This document shows positions 24,988-33,724 of a stretch of DNA of 64,000 nt, piece by piece. The stretch spans positions 16,317 through 80,316 of the forward strand of contig JAVEYY010000019.1 in assembly GCA_034003245.1 (NCBI GenBank), given 5' to 3'. The position numbers and the translations under genes are program-made. This DNA comes from Perlabentimonas sp034003245. Its GTDB lineage: Bacteria > Bacteroidota > Bacteroidia > Bacteroidales > Tenuifilaceae. Below the pieces are notes generated by a model. The model did not search any database and had not been told where the DNA came from. It saw only the letters and a program-made list of their open reading frames with translations. Each line of letters opens with the position of its first letter. Positions within the stretch are counted from its first letter, which is position 1.

Positions 24988-26601
24988 TTAATACTTGGCC
25001 AACTCCTTGCGGAAAGCTGCATTGGGAATATACCCTTCATCATCCTCAGAGTATTCAGGAAGAATGCGCTCTACAAAATACATATTTATTTCACCAATAT
25101 TTTTTGCAAGCACTTTACCCCTATACGTGCACTTAAAAAACGCCTGAATTGCCATGTAGGTTGTTTCGGAGACATTTACCTTTCCAGCTTCGCCCTTCGA
25201 TTCCATACGGCTGGCCACGTTTACCGTATCGCCCCAAACGTCGTAGGCAAATTTTTTCTTGCCAATTACACCAGCCATAACGCTCCCAGAGTGAATCCCA
25301 ATTCGTAATCGCCAAACTGGGTTACCGTTGGCTTGATCAATCTTTGCTTTCTCCTCAACAAATTTTTGGATTTCGAGCGCAGCCAAAACCGTGTCGAAGG
25401 GATTGCTTTTATTTCCCTGTGGCACTCCGCCTACGCACATGTAGCAATCGCCAATGGTTTTTATCTTCTCGATAAAACGCTTTGTGGTTATCTCGTCGAA
25501 CGACTCAAAATAGAAGCTAAGTGCTGCCAAAAAATCTTCAATGGATTCATATGTAACTGAAATGCTGGAAAAATTTACAAAATCGGCAAAAAGAACCGAT
25601 ACCTCGCTGTATTTTTTAGGCTTAACGAAACCCTTCTTTTTAAGCTGGTGGGCAGCCACCTCGGGAAGTATATTTAGCAGTAACGCATCGGATTTATTTT
25701 TCTCCTTCTCGAGGTTCTCCTTCTGCAGCTCAATCTCCTGGCGCTGTTCATCGAGCAGCCTATTGGCATCCTCCAAATGCTCCATAGTTGAGAGCAGATT
25801 GTCGTGCTTATCGCTCAGCGCCTCTTCGGCCATTTTCAAATCGGTGATATCGGTCTCAATGGCAATAATTTTACTGAGTTTCCCAGCAACATCGTAAATG
25901 GGAGTTAAGGATGTTTGGATATTCTTACGTGTACCATCACCTATAAACCAAACCGATTCGTAGATTGTATGTTCACCAGCCTCGATGCATCTCTTCATTG
26001 CCTGAGCTGTTTGAATATTCTCGTTTAGTTCAAATACACTATGGCCATACTTTTCGCGGAATTGCTCGAGATTACACTCGTAAAGCGTCTCAAACCCCTG
26101 ATTAACCCACACTATTTCACCTGTACTATCGATGATAATAATTGAACTCCCCGCTCTGCTTGCAGCAGTGGAGATATCATTCAATTGTTCCGATATATCC
26201 AACAGCTGGTTTATATTCTTCCGGCGATTTATTGCCAAGAGCATCCGAATGGGTAACGATCCGTAATCGAATGGATACTCAATAATATCGTCGAAGTCGG
26301 AAAAATAGGATAAATCGTGCTTTAAGCTGGTTGCTGTTGGCACAGCAAGCAAAAGAGGCAAATGCCGAGAGTTGGACATTTGCCTTATGGACGAAACATA
26401 AAAATCGAGTCTTTCTTCTCCAACAGAGTAGTCAATAATTACAGCGCTGGGGTTTACTTTTTCATAATGCTCAAATGCATTTATTCTCTCTGAGCATTCA
26501 ACGCTTTCAATAGTGTAAATATCCTCAGACTTACTAAGAGATTTCTCTATATTTTGAAGAAGTTCTTTACTGTTACACAAACATAATACCGAATAGCCCA
26601 T
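24988..26601 (-). CDS. Class III adenylate cyclase with receiver-like and PAS domains
   Basis: 537 residues. Residues 1-~125 resemble a response-regulator receiver: the phospho-acceptor Asp is present (AVIIDYSVGEE), but the conserved Lys is replaced (DDIIEYPFD), so phosphorylation signalling may be altered. A PAS domain (~150-260, SSIIIIDSTGEIVWVNQGFE) follows, then a coiled coil (~265-320, rich in E/K/Q). The catalytic domain (~335-510) has metal Asp in LFADFVNFS, substrate Lys and second Asp in KIKTIGDCYM, and YDVWGDTVNVASRME with transition-state Asn/Arg. The Lys plus Asp pair points to ATP rather than GTP. It probably makes cAMP in response to an internal cue. Confidence 0.9.
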   Translation of the reverse strand: MGYSVLCLCNSKELLQNIEKSLSKSEDIYTIESVECSERINAFEHYEKVNPSAVIIDYSVGEERLDFYVSSIRQMSNSRHLPLLLAVPTATSLKHDLSYFSDFDDIIEYPFDYGSLPIRMLLAINRRKNINQLLDISEQLNDISTAASRAGSSIIIIDSTGEIVWVNQGFETLYECNLEQFREKYGHSVFELNENIQTAQAMKRCIEAGEHTIYESVWFIGDGTRKNIQTSLTPIYDVAGKLSKIIAIETDITDLKMAEEALSDKHDNLLSTMEHLEDANRLLDEQRQEIELQKENLEKEKNKSDALLLNILPEVAAHQLKKKGFVKPKKYSEVSVLFADFVNFSSISVTYESIEDFLAALSFYFESFDEITTKRFIEKIKTIGDCYMCVGGVPQGNKSNPFDTVLAALEIQKFVEEKAKIDQANGNPVWRLRIGIHSGSVMAGVIGKKKFAYDVWGDTVNVASRMESKGEAGKVNVSETTYMAIQAFFKCTYRGKVLAKNIGEINMYFVERILPEYSEDDEGYIPNAAFRKELAKY

Positions 26602-26700
26602 TACATGTGAATTTGCAATGGCTAAAGGTAAAAAAGAAATAGCACCTTTCCCATAAATTATAGTGCTTTATCTCCCCGTTTCTGGGCCATTCATCAAATA

Positions 26701-27714
26701 TTATTTGGCTTCGGGGTTAAGATGTTTACTAATAATAACGCTGTATAGGTCAAAACCGCCTTTTCCACCGGGTCGGTTCGATGAGAATATCATAACATCT
26801 AGATGAGCAAAACTAAAAGTTATGGGTCGAAACTCGTCGTACTCGGAGTTTATATCGCTTCCAAAGTTAACCGGCGCAGACCACTGGTTGTCCTTCCATA
26901 TCGAGAAGTACAAATCGTATCCTCCAAATCCGCCCTCGCGGTCGGAGGCAAAAACTAGCACATCTCCTGAAATTGATGGGCATTTATCGTTCCCATTGCT
27001 CGACAGCACTAAATCCTTCTCCACAACCGCCTCGTGATTTAAATCGGTTAGGAATGCATGCATGGGAAGTGTACTAGGGAGATCAACCTTATAAATGCTA
27101 AAAGTTTCATCTTCTCTATCGCTACAGAAATAAAAACGAGCCTCCGACTCTTGGAAGGTAGGGTAAAGATCGTTGTACTCAGAGTTTAGCGGTGCCGCGC
27201 TAAAGGGGCCATAAATTCTTTGCTGGCCACCTGGTGCAGTCCAATCGTTTCGGGGAGTATATGTGAATTTAATATCAAAATTATCCTCAGGGTTTGTGGC
27301 ATACATAAAGTAATCATAAATGTCATCAAAGTAGGAGTACGGACCAAACTCATCCTTATCAGTATTTACCAAGGGGAAAAGTTTCTCGAGAAATGTGTTT
27401 GTAGGGCTAAGGTAATAGCTGAAATTTAGCACATTATCACGCTCGTGGTACGACACATCAATTACCTCGTACACAAAGTCAAAGTTAGCACCCTCGCTTT
27501 TACGGTTCGATGAGAATACAATGGGTAACGATCCTGCGATATAGGGTAGACTTGAGTTGTAATCGTCGTACTGCGAATTAATTGATGCAAGGTTAACCGG
27601 AATCTCAGTAACTATTGTATCGTACTCAAAGATATAGTCATTATCATCATCTATGAAACAGGATGTAAGAAGAAGAGAAAAACTAATAAGGATTAAAAAA
27701 AGTTTTGTTTTCAT
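26701..27714 (-). CDS. PD40/WD40-like beta-propeller lipoprotein
   Basis: 337 residues with lipobox LLLTSC (Cys19). The body contains repeated propeller strands with the SSNR signature: LPIVFSSNRKSEGANFDFVY, ARFYFCSDREDETFSIYKVD, VLVFASDREGGFGGYDLYFS and MIFSSNRPGGKGGFDLYSV. This is the PD40 (TolB-like) repeat, each blade turning on an (S/D)xR motif. Probably a periplasm- or surface-facing protein of unknown ligand. It follows the pseudouridine synthase gene by 28 bases, so it is likely the third gene of the panB-rluA transcript, although no functional link is evident. Confidence 0.8.
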   Translation of the reverse strand: MKTKLFLILISFSLLLTSCFIDDDNDYIFEYDTIVTEIPVNLASINSQYDDYNSSLPYIAGSLPIVFSSNRKSEGANFDFVYEVIDVSYHERDNVLNFSYYLSPTNTFLEKLFPLVNTDKDEFGPYSYFDDIYDYFMYATNPEDNFDIKFTYTPRNDWTAPGGQQRIYGPFSAAPLNSEYNDLYPTFQESEARFYFCSDREDETFSIYKVDLPSTLPMHAFLTDLNHEAVVEKDLVLSSNGNDKCPSISGDVLVFASDREGGFGGYDLYFSIWKDNQWSAPVNFGSDINSEYDEFRPITFSFAHLDVMIFSSNRPGGKGGFDLYSVIISKHLNPEAK

Positions 27715-27742
27715 TTTATTGGAGATTTAATGATTCCTGATA

Positions 27743-28435
27743 TTACTTAGTTATTTCGCAGCAAGCATTCCATAGCGTGTCGCTTGGTGGAGGAGCAATT
27801 ATTTTTATAGTTTCGCTTGTTACAGGATGCGTAAACGTTAGTGAATACGCATGAAGGTTAATCCCGCCATCGGGATTTGAACGGGGAGCGCCATACTTCA
27901 AGTCGCCGCGAATGGGGAGACCAATTTTTGCCAGCTGTGCACGGATTTGGTGATGCCTGCCAGTATGCAGCTCAACCTGGAGCAAATAATATCTCCCTGT
28001 GGTACCAAGAACAGTATAGGTAAGCCTAGCCTCCTTTCGATTGGGTTTGGATTCAGTATAGGCGAACGATTTATTCTTCTCGGGATTACGAACAATATAG
28101 TGCTTAAGCAGCTGTGTGTTTTGTGGTGGTAAATTACCTACAATAGCCCAGTACATTTTGCAAACCTCTCCATCGTGAAAGAGTTTATTCATACGGCTTA
28201 ACCCTTTGCTGGTTTTGGCAAATACAACCAGCCCACTAACTGGCCTATCTATTCTGTGGACAGCCTCAAGGAAAACATTACCCGGTTTACCATCCCTATC
28301 CTTAATAAAAGCCCTGATGGTTTCGATCATCGAGGGATCACCAGTTTTATCGCCCTGCACTATCTCGCCACAGAGTTTGTTAACAACAATAAGATGGTTA
28401 TCCTCGTAAAGTATTCGATCCTGAATATTCTGCAT
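27743..28435 (-). CDS. RluA-family pseudouridine synthase
   Basis: 230 residues, a short form without an S4 domain. The catalytic motif is HRIDRPVSGLVVFAKTSKG, where Asp attacks the uridine. Other family motifs are YEDNHLIVVNKLCGEIVQ and ELHTGRHHQIRAQLAKIG. It isomerises U to pseudouridine in rRNA or tRNA; the exact site cannot be told from sequence. It starts 20 bases after panB. Confidence 0.92.
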   Translation of the reverse strand: MQNIQDRILYEDNHLIVVNKLCGEIVQGDKTGDPSMIETIRAFIKDRDGKPGNVFLEAVHRIDRPVSGLVVFAKTSKGLSRMNKLFHDGEVCKMYWAIVGNLPPQNTQLLKHYIVRNPEKNKSFAYTESKPNRKEARLTYTVLGTTGRYYLLQVELHTGRHHQIRAQLAKIGLPIRGDLKYGAPRSNPDGGINLHAYSLTFTHPVTSETIKIIAPPPSDTLWNACCEITK

Positions 28436-28455
28436 TATCTATAAATTTATCAACG

Positions 28456-29271
28456 CTAGTACTGTTCGCGCTCATTGGGAAAGTCGCAGCTCTTCACATC
28501 GTTTATGTATGCCTGAACGGCGCCCAGCATCTCGGCGTATAGATTGTGGTAACGACGAAGGAAACGAGGCGAGAACTCCTGCGTTATCCCAAGCATATCG
28601 TGAATAACCAAAACCTGTCCATCAACCCCTGAACCAGCACCAATACCAATTATGGGAATTTTAAGCTCGCGAGCAACCTGTTTACCTAATTTGGCAGGAA
28701 TTTTCTCTAGTACCAAGGAGAAACAACCCGCATCCTGCAGAATATGTGCATCCTCAACCAGCTTATCGGCTTCATCCTCCTCGCGGGCTCTTACCACATA
28801 TGTACCAAATTTATGTATCGACTGTGGTGTTAAACCTAAATGCCCCATAACAGGAATACCTGCCGACAAGATTCGCGTTACCGACTCCACAACTTCTCTC
28901 CCTCCCTCAAGCTTTACCGCATCGGCACCTGTTTCCTTCATAATCCGAATTGCTGATGTTAACGCAAGCTTTGAATCACCTTGATAGGTTCCAAAGGGCA
29001 TATCCACAACAACCAGTGCTCGCTTAGTTGCCCTTACCACCGACTGTCCGTGGTAAATCATCTGGTCGAGAGTAATCGGAAGGGTCGATTCATGACCCGC
29101 CATTACGTTCGAGGCCGAATCGCCTACTAGTATTATATCTATTCCGGCTGCATCAAGTATTCGCGCCATGGAGTAGTCGTACCCCGTAAGCATAGAGATT
29201 TTTTCGCCTCTAAGTTTCATCTCATGAAGCACATGAGTTGTTACTACCTTTGCCTTACTTTCTGTAGACAT
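28456..29271 (-). CDS. panB: 3-methyl-2-oxobutanoate hydroxymethyltransferase
   Basis: 271 residues. First step of pantothenate synthesis: ketoisovalerate plus methylene-THF gives ketopantoate. Motifs: MLTGYDYSMARILDAAGIDI, LVGDSASNVMAGHESTLPIT (Mg2+ Asp), DMPFGTYQ, AVKLEGG, MGHLGLTPQS and IIGIGAGSGVDGQVLVIHDM. It is the first gene of a three-gene minus-strand unit and has its own -7 box. panC/panD are not nearby. Confidence 0.96.
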   Translation of the reverse strand: MSTESKAKVVTTHVLHEMKLRGEKISMLTGYDYSMARILDAAGIDIILVGDSASNVMAGHESTLPITLDQMIYHGQSVVRATKRALVVVDMPFGTYQGDSKLALTSAIRIMKETGADAVKLEGGREVVESVTRILSAGIPVMGHLGLTPQSIHKFGTYVVRAREEDEADKLVEDAHILQDAGCFSLVLEKIPAKLGKQVARELKIPIIGIGAGSGVDGQVLVIHDMLGITQEFSPRFLRRYHNLYAEMLGAVQAYINDVKSCDFPNEREQY

Positions 29272-29301
29272 AGCATTACAAGTTAGATTATTCTAGAACT
29301 A

Positions 29302-29309
29302 CAAAGATA
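29302..29309 (-). promoter_or_regulatory. -7 box TATCTTTG for panB
   Basis: The complement of CAAAGATA fits TAnnTTTG, 31 bases before panB. Confidence 0.45.
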
Positions 29310-29657
29310 TACCATAAATTTTGAGATGTGATAGAATAATCAATTTATCGATATTCAATCACCCTATTTGCTCAGCATGTACAAAAACCACAGGGAATAG
29401 ATTACCTATTAACTGTCGATTTGGCAGAAACTTAACTAGCAAACTGATTATCTGCTAGTTAATCTATCACATTTGAGCATTTCACCAGTAAAGAAAAGAT
29501 TCATAAAAGCCATATCAGTTCAATTCCATGACAAATAAGCATTATATAGTTCAGCACCTGTGTCATATTATCATCGAAATTGGCTTGGCATAATGATTGA
29601 CAATTTGAAATCCAGATACTATAAATCGATACTTAATCTTTTAAAAAAACATAAGCA
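29310..29657. other. panB-dnaK divergent intergenic region
   Basis: AT-rich. It contains the inverted repeat at 29432-29462 and a sigma-54-like match (TGGCATAATGATTGA, 29586-29600). No CIRCE (TTAGCACTC-N9-GAGTGCTAA) and no small RNA recognised. Confidence 0.4.
29432..29462. promoter_or_regulatory. Inverted repeat upstream of dnaK
   Basis: TTAACTAGCA (29432-29441) and TGCTAGTTAA (29453-29462) are perfect 10-bp arms with an 11-base spacer, 196 bases before dnaK. A dyad of this shape fits a dimeric regulator; identity unknown. Confidence 0.45.
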
Positions 29658-31562
29658 ATGAGCAAAATTATTGGAATAGACCTTGGGACAACCAACTCAT
29701 GCGTTTCGGTTATGGAAGGAAACGAGCCAGTTGTTATTCCCAACAGCGAAGGAAAAAGAACAACACCATCAATTGTGGCCTTTGTGGAGAATGGCGAGCG
29801 AAAAATTGGGGACCCAGCTAAACGTCAAGCAATTACCAACCCACAAAAAACCATCTTCTCGATCAAACGGTTTATGGGCGAAACCTACGATAAGGTGTCA
29901 AAGGAGATTAATCGCGTATCATTTAAGGTAGAAAAGGGCGATAACAACACACCCCGCGTGGTAATTGACGACCGCAAGTATACCCCCCAGGAAATATCGG
30001 CAATGGTGCTACAGAAGATGAAAAAAACTGCCGAAGATTACCTAGGCCAAGAGGTGCACGAAGCGGTGATCACCGTTCCTGCATACTTTAGCGACTCACA
30101 GCGTCAAGCTACTAAGGAAGCTGGCGAGATTGCCGGTCTTAAGGTTCGACGTATTATTAACGAACCTACCGCTGCTGCTTTGGCATACGGTCTCGACAAG
30201 AAAAACATTGATCAAAAGATAGCCGTTTACGACCTTGGTGGAGGAACTTTCGATATTTCTATCCTGGAGCTTGGCGATGGCGTTTTTGAAGTAAAATCGA
30301 CCAATGGCGATACGCACCTTGGAGGCGATGATTTTGACCAAAAAATTATTGACTGGCTAGCCGATGAGTTCAAGAAAGATGAAGGAATTGATCTTAGAAA
30401 AGACCCAATGGCTCTTCAGCGCTTGAAAGAGGCAGCCGAAAAAGCTAAGATTGAGCTTTCCAGCTCATCGCAAACCGAAATCAACCTGCCTTACATTATG
30501 CCAGTTGATGGCATTCCAAAGCACTTGGTTCGCACGCTCACGCGTTCGCAATTCGAAAAACTAGTCGACGATTTAGTACAAGCCACCATTGAGCCATGCC
30601 GTAAAGCATTAAAGGATGCTGGACTCAGCGCTTCGGAGATCAACGAGGTAATCCTTGTGGGTGGTTCAACTCGTATTCCCGCTATTCAGCAGGTGGTTGA
30701 AAAGTTCTTTGGCAAAACCCCCAGCAAAGGCGTTAATCCCGACGAGGTAGTGGCTGTTGGTGCTGCTATTCAGGGCGGTGTGCTTACTGGCGAGGTTAAG
30801 GATGTTCTTCTGCTTGATGTTACTCCCCTTTCACTGGGTATCGAAACCATGGGTGGCGTTTTTACTAAGCTTATTGAGTCGAACACAACAATTCCTACTC
30901 GTAAGAGTGAAACCTTTACCACTGCATCCGACAATCAACCCTCGGTTGAAATTCATGTGCTTCAGGGCGAGCGCCCCATGGCCAGCGCCAACAAAACTAT
31001 TGGCCGATTCCATCTCGATGGCATTCCACCTGCCCCACGCGGAATTCCTCAAATTGAGGTTACCTTCGATATCGATGCAAACGGTATCCTAAACGTTTCG
31101 GCTAAGGATAAGGGGACTGGTAAAGAACAACGGATCCGCATCGAAGCATCGTCGGGACTTACCGATGATGAGATTAAGAAGATGCGCGAGGAGGCTAAGG
31201 CCAACGAGGAGTCGGACCGCCAAGCTCGCGAAAAGGTAGACAAACTAAATACTGCCGATAGCCTTATTTTCCAAACGGAGAAGCAGCTTAAGGAATTTGG
31301 CGACAAGCTGCCAGCCGATAAGAAAGGCCCAATTGAGCAGGCACTAGCAAAACTAAAAGATGCTCATCAGAAACAGGATATAAGCGCTATTGATACTGCC
31401 ACCAATGAGTTGAACACTGTATGGCAAGCCGCATCGGAGGAACTTTACAAAGCCTCTCAGGCTCAGCAAGGGCCAACAGGCCAGCAAGCGTCGGGAGGAA
31501 ACGAATCGCAGGCAAAGGCCAACGAGGAGGTTACCGATGTTGATTTCGAAGAGGTTAAGTAA
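29658..31562 (+). CDS. dnaK: Molecular chaperone DnaK (Hsp70)
   Basis: 634 residues, standard length. Nucleotide-binding domain to ~380 with GIDLGTTNSCVSVMEG, INEPTAAALAYGLDKK, AVYDLGGGTFDISILELGDG and VILVGGSTRIPAIQQVV. Substrate domain from ~390 (DVLLLDVTPLSLGIETMGG) and helical lid ending EEVTDVDFEEVK. ATP-driven folding of cytoplasmic clients, with DnaJ and GrpE encoded elsewhere. Monocistronic: it is followed by a strong terminator. The upstream dyad may regulate it. Confidence 0.99.
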   Translation: MSKIIGIDLGTTNSCVSVMEGNEPVVIPNSEGKRTTPSIVAFVENGERKIGDPAKRQAITNPQKTIFSIKRFMGETYDKVSKEINRVSFKVEKGDNNTPRVVIDDRKYTPQEISAMVLQKMKKTAEDYLGQEVHEAVITVPAYFSDSQRQATKEAGEIAGLKVRRIINEPTAAALAYGLDKKNIDQKIAVYDLGGGTFDISILELGDGVFEVKSTNGDTHLGGDDFDQKIIDWLADEFKKDEGIDLRKDPMALQRLKEAAEKAKIELSSSSQTEINLPYIMPVDGIPKHLVRTLTRSQFEKLVDDLVQATIEPCRKALKDAGLSASEINEVILVGGSTRIPAIQQVVEKFFGKTPSKGVNPDEVVAVGAAIQGGVLTGEVKDVLLLDVTPLSLGIETMGGVFTKLIESNTTIPTRKSETFTTASDNQPSVEIHVLQGERPMASANKTIGRFHLDGIPPAPRGIPQIEVTFDIDANGILNVSAKDKGTGKEQRIRIEASSGLTDDEIKKMREEAKANEESDRQAREKVDKLNTADSLIFQTEKQLKEFGDKLPADKKGPIEQALAKLKDAHQKQDISAIDTATNELNTVWQAASEELYKASQAQQGPTGQQASGGNESQAKANEEVTDVDFEEVK

Positions 31563-31579
31563 ATAAATATCTCAATCAC

Positions 31580-31611
31580 TAAAAGCCCCTGGAAATTCCA
31601 GGGGCTTTTTT
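31580..31611 (+). terminator. Terminator of dnaK
   Basis: AAAAGCCCCTGG, AAATT loop region, CCAGGGGCTTTT followed by T-run (31581-31611). Perfect stem. Confidence 0.95.
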
Positions 31612-31635
31612 GCAATCATTTGCCATATTTATCGT

Positions 31636-31643
31636 TAGTTTTG
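31636..31643 (+). promoter_or_regulatory. -7 box TAGTTTTG
   Basis: Fits TAnnTTTG, 24 bases before the YwqK-like gene and just after the dnaK terminator. Confidence 0.45.
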
Positions 31644-31666
31644 CACACATATCCAATTGAAACACG

Positions 31667-32461
31667 ATGCGAACAGTCTATTTTTTTATCATTTTCATTA
31701 CCTTATCCATATGTAGTTTTGCTCAAGCCGATACCGTTTTCAATCAAATTGATCACCTAAATAGGATGCAAGGCCATTGGAAAAAGTTCTACCGTAATGG
31801 CAAGGTCGCCTATAAAGGTTTTTTTAGAGATGATAAACCAAGAGGCGAATTTATCCGCTTTCACGAGAATGGAATTATTAGCGCAAAGATGCATTTCAGT
31901 GCCTGTGGCGATACAGCACAAGCTACACTCTACAATACGCTTGGACGCCAAGTAGCGGTTGGAAAATATCTAAAAAAACAAAAGCATGGAGTTTGGAATT
32001 ACTTTGCCCCCAACGGGAATCTAGTTTTCACAGAGGAGTTTCGCGAGGGAAAGAAGCATGGGAAGTTCCTAACCTACTACCCTACCGGGCAAGTTTTTGA
32101 GCAGGTAACCTGGCAAAACGACAAGAAAAATGGATCGACCATTCAGTACTACTTTAATGGTCAAGCTAAATCTATGCTATTCTACAAGGATGGAATAGAG
32201 GATGGTGCCGTTCGCCTCTACCACCCCGATGGAGAGTTCAGGCTTGAGGGGGTATATACTAATGGACTTAAGGATGGAATTTGGAAATTCTACGACGAAA
32301 GCGGCAAGGTAATTAAGCAAATCTCCTACACCCAAGGCATTGCCAGCAATCACGACGAACTTGTTGAGAAAGAGACTAAAGAGTTAGAACGTTTGCTGAA
32401 AAATATTGGAAAAATTCAGGAACCCTCCATAGAGCAATTTGTTGGAGGACGAGGTTTTTAA
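31667..32461 (+). CDS. Exported MORN/YwqK-repeat protein
   Basis: 264 residues with a signal peptide (MRTVYFFIIFITLSICSFA). Residues ~30-225 consist of about eight MORN-type repeats of the form G.W..Y..NG.....F.DGK..G, e.g. GHWKKFYRNGKVAYKGFFRD, HGVWNYFAPNGNLVFTEEF, KHGKFLTYYPTGQVFEQVTW and DGIWKFYDESGKVIKQISY. Such proteins are often annotated as YwqK antitoxins, but that label rests on one Bacillus case and should not be taken as function here. Probably an envelope protein. A charged tail (KETKELERLLKNIGK) follows. Confidence 0.85.
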   Translation: MRTVYFFIIFITLSICSFAQADTVFNQIDHLNRMQGHWKKFYRNGKVAYKGFFRDDKPRGEFIRFHENGIISAKMHFSACGDTAQATLYNTLGRQVAVGKYLKKQKHGVWNYFAPNGNLVFTEEFREGKKHGKFLTYYPTGQVFEQVTWQNDKKNGSTIQYYFNGQAKSMLFYKDGIEDGAVRLYHPDGEFRLEGVYTNGLKDGIWKFYDESGKVIKQISYTQGIASNHDELVEKETKELERLLKNIGKIQEPSIEQFVGGRGF

Positions 32462-32479
32462 TCTCCTTGGATATTAAAC

Positions 32480-32512
32480 AAAAAAGGCTGCCGTTAATTG
32501 GCAGCCTTTTTT
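32480..32512. terminator. Bidirectional terminator between the YwqK-like gene and gap
   Basis: AAAAAAGGCTGCC (32480-32492) with GGCAGCCTTTTTT (32500-32512), A-run and T-run on the two sides, between convergent genes. Confidence 0.95.
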
Positions 32513-32526
32513 TTATTGCGAATTCA

Positions 32527-33537
32527 CTATTTCTTGAAAAGCATGGGAACAAGATCAACCACGCGGTTTGAGTAACCCCACTCGTTATCGTACCACGAAA
32601 GGATTTTAACAATCTTTCCGTTAACCATGGTAGCCGAAGCATCGAAGATTGAGCTATGAGGGTTGTGGATAATATCAACCGAAACAATGGGATCCTCGGT
32701 GTACTCAAGAATACCCTTTAATGGACCCTCGGCGGCTTTCTTAATTGCAGCGTTTACCTCCTCCTTGGTAACTTCTCTCTTAAGCACAGCAACAAGGTCA
32801 ACAACAGAACCTGTTGGAACGGGAACACGAACAGCTAAACCATCTAGTTTTCCTTTTAGTGCGGGGATAACTTTACCAACAGCTTTAGCAGCACCGGTAG
32901 TAGTAGGAATCATAGAAACAGCGCAAGAACGAGCACGGCGAAGGTCGCTGTGAGGTGCGTCCAAAATACGCTGATCGTTGGTGTAGGCGTGGATGGTATT
33001 CATCAAACCGCTCTCAATGCCGAAGGCATCGTTAAGAACTTTGGCAACTGGAGCTAAGCAGTTGGTTGTACAAGAAGCATTGGAAACGCACTGATCTTCT
33101 GGTTTCAGATCTTCATCGTTAACACCAAGAACAACCATACGGTCAATCTCATCCTTCGAAGGAACGCAAAGAATTACCTTCTTTGCACCGTTCTTAATGT
33201 GATCGCCATATCCACCCTTTTCGCTTTCGCGCTTAGTAAAGATACCTGTCGATTCAACTACAACATCTGGGGTTTGTGCCCACTTAATGTTAATTGGGCT
33301 GCGCTCGGCATGAACAGGATACTTCACTCCATTAGCAATTACTGAAGTCTCGTCGTAGCTAACCGTACCATTAAATTTACCCTGGGTTGAGTCATATTTT
33401 AAAAGATGTGCAAGTGTTTTTGTGTCGGTTAGATCGTTAATGCCAACAATCTCGATATCGGAGCGCTCAAGAGCAATCTTGAACACGTTACGTCCAATTC
33501 GGCCAAAGCCGTTAATAGCAACCTTAATCTTTGCCAT
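32527..33537 (-). CDS. gap: Glyceraldehyde-3-phosphate dehydrogenase, type I
   Basis: 336 residues. NAD-binding GFGRIGRNVFKIAL at the N-terminus, catalytic Cys in SNASCTTNCLAP (~residue 153), HAYTNDQRILDAPHSDLRRARS, and C-terminal WYDNEWGYSNRVVDLV. Central glycolysis: G3P plus phosphate plus NAD to 1,3-bisphosphoglycerate, in the cytoplasm. Single gene with its own -7 box and a shared terminator. Confidence 0.98.
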   Translation of the reverse strand: MAKIKVAINGFGRIGRNVFKIALERSDIEIVGINDLTDTKTLAHLLKYDSTQGKFNGTVSYDETSVIANGVKYPVHAERSPINIKWAQTPDVVVESTGIFTKRESEKGGYGDHIKNGAKKVILCVPSKDEIDRMVVLGVNDEDLKPEDQCVSNASCTTNCLAPVAKVLNDAFGIESGLMNTIHAYTNDQRILDAPHSDLRRARSCAVSMIPTTTGAAKAVGKVIPALKGKLDGLAVRVPVPTGSVVDLVAVLKREVTKEEVNAAIKKAAEGPLKGILEYTEDPIVSVDIIHNPHSSIFDASATMVNGKIVKILSWYDNEWGYSNRVVDLVPMLFKK

Positions 33538-33594
33538 AGCTGTTTGAATTTTGATTAGTTAATATGAAAGTAATGGTCGATTTACAAACCAGTT

Positions 33595-33602
33595 CAAAGA
33601 TA
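33595..33602 (-). promoter_or_regulatory. -7 box TATCTTTG for gap
   Basis: The complement of CAAAGATA, 58 bases before gap. The leader is AT-rich. Confidence 0.45.
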
Positions 33603-33724
33603 CGCAAATATTGTTAAACCATTAGCAGATTTTTTTACTTGTATAATCTAAAAAAATGCAAACGGTTGAAGCCTCGGATTGATGTTACTCAAACAATTGC
33701 ACGATGAAATTAAGGTTTAACCAA

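Noticed and set aside
29310..29657. CIRCE element or HrcA site upstream of dnaK
   Set aside because: TTAGCACTC-N9-GAGTGCTAA is not present; the observed dyad TTAACTAGCA/TGCTAGTTAA is different in sequence and spacing.
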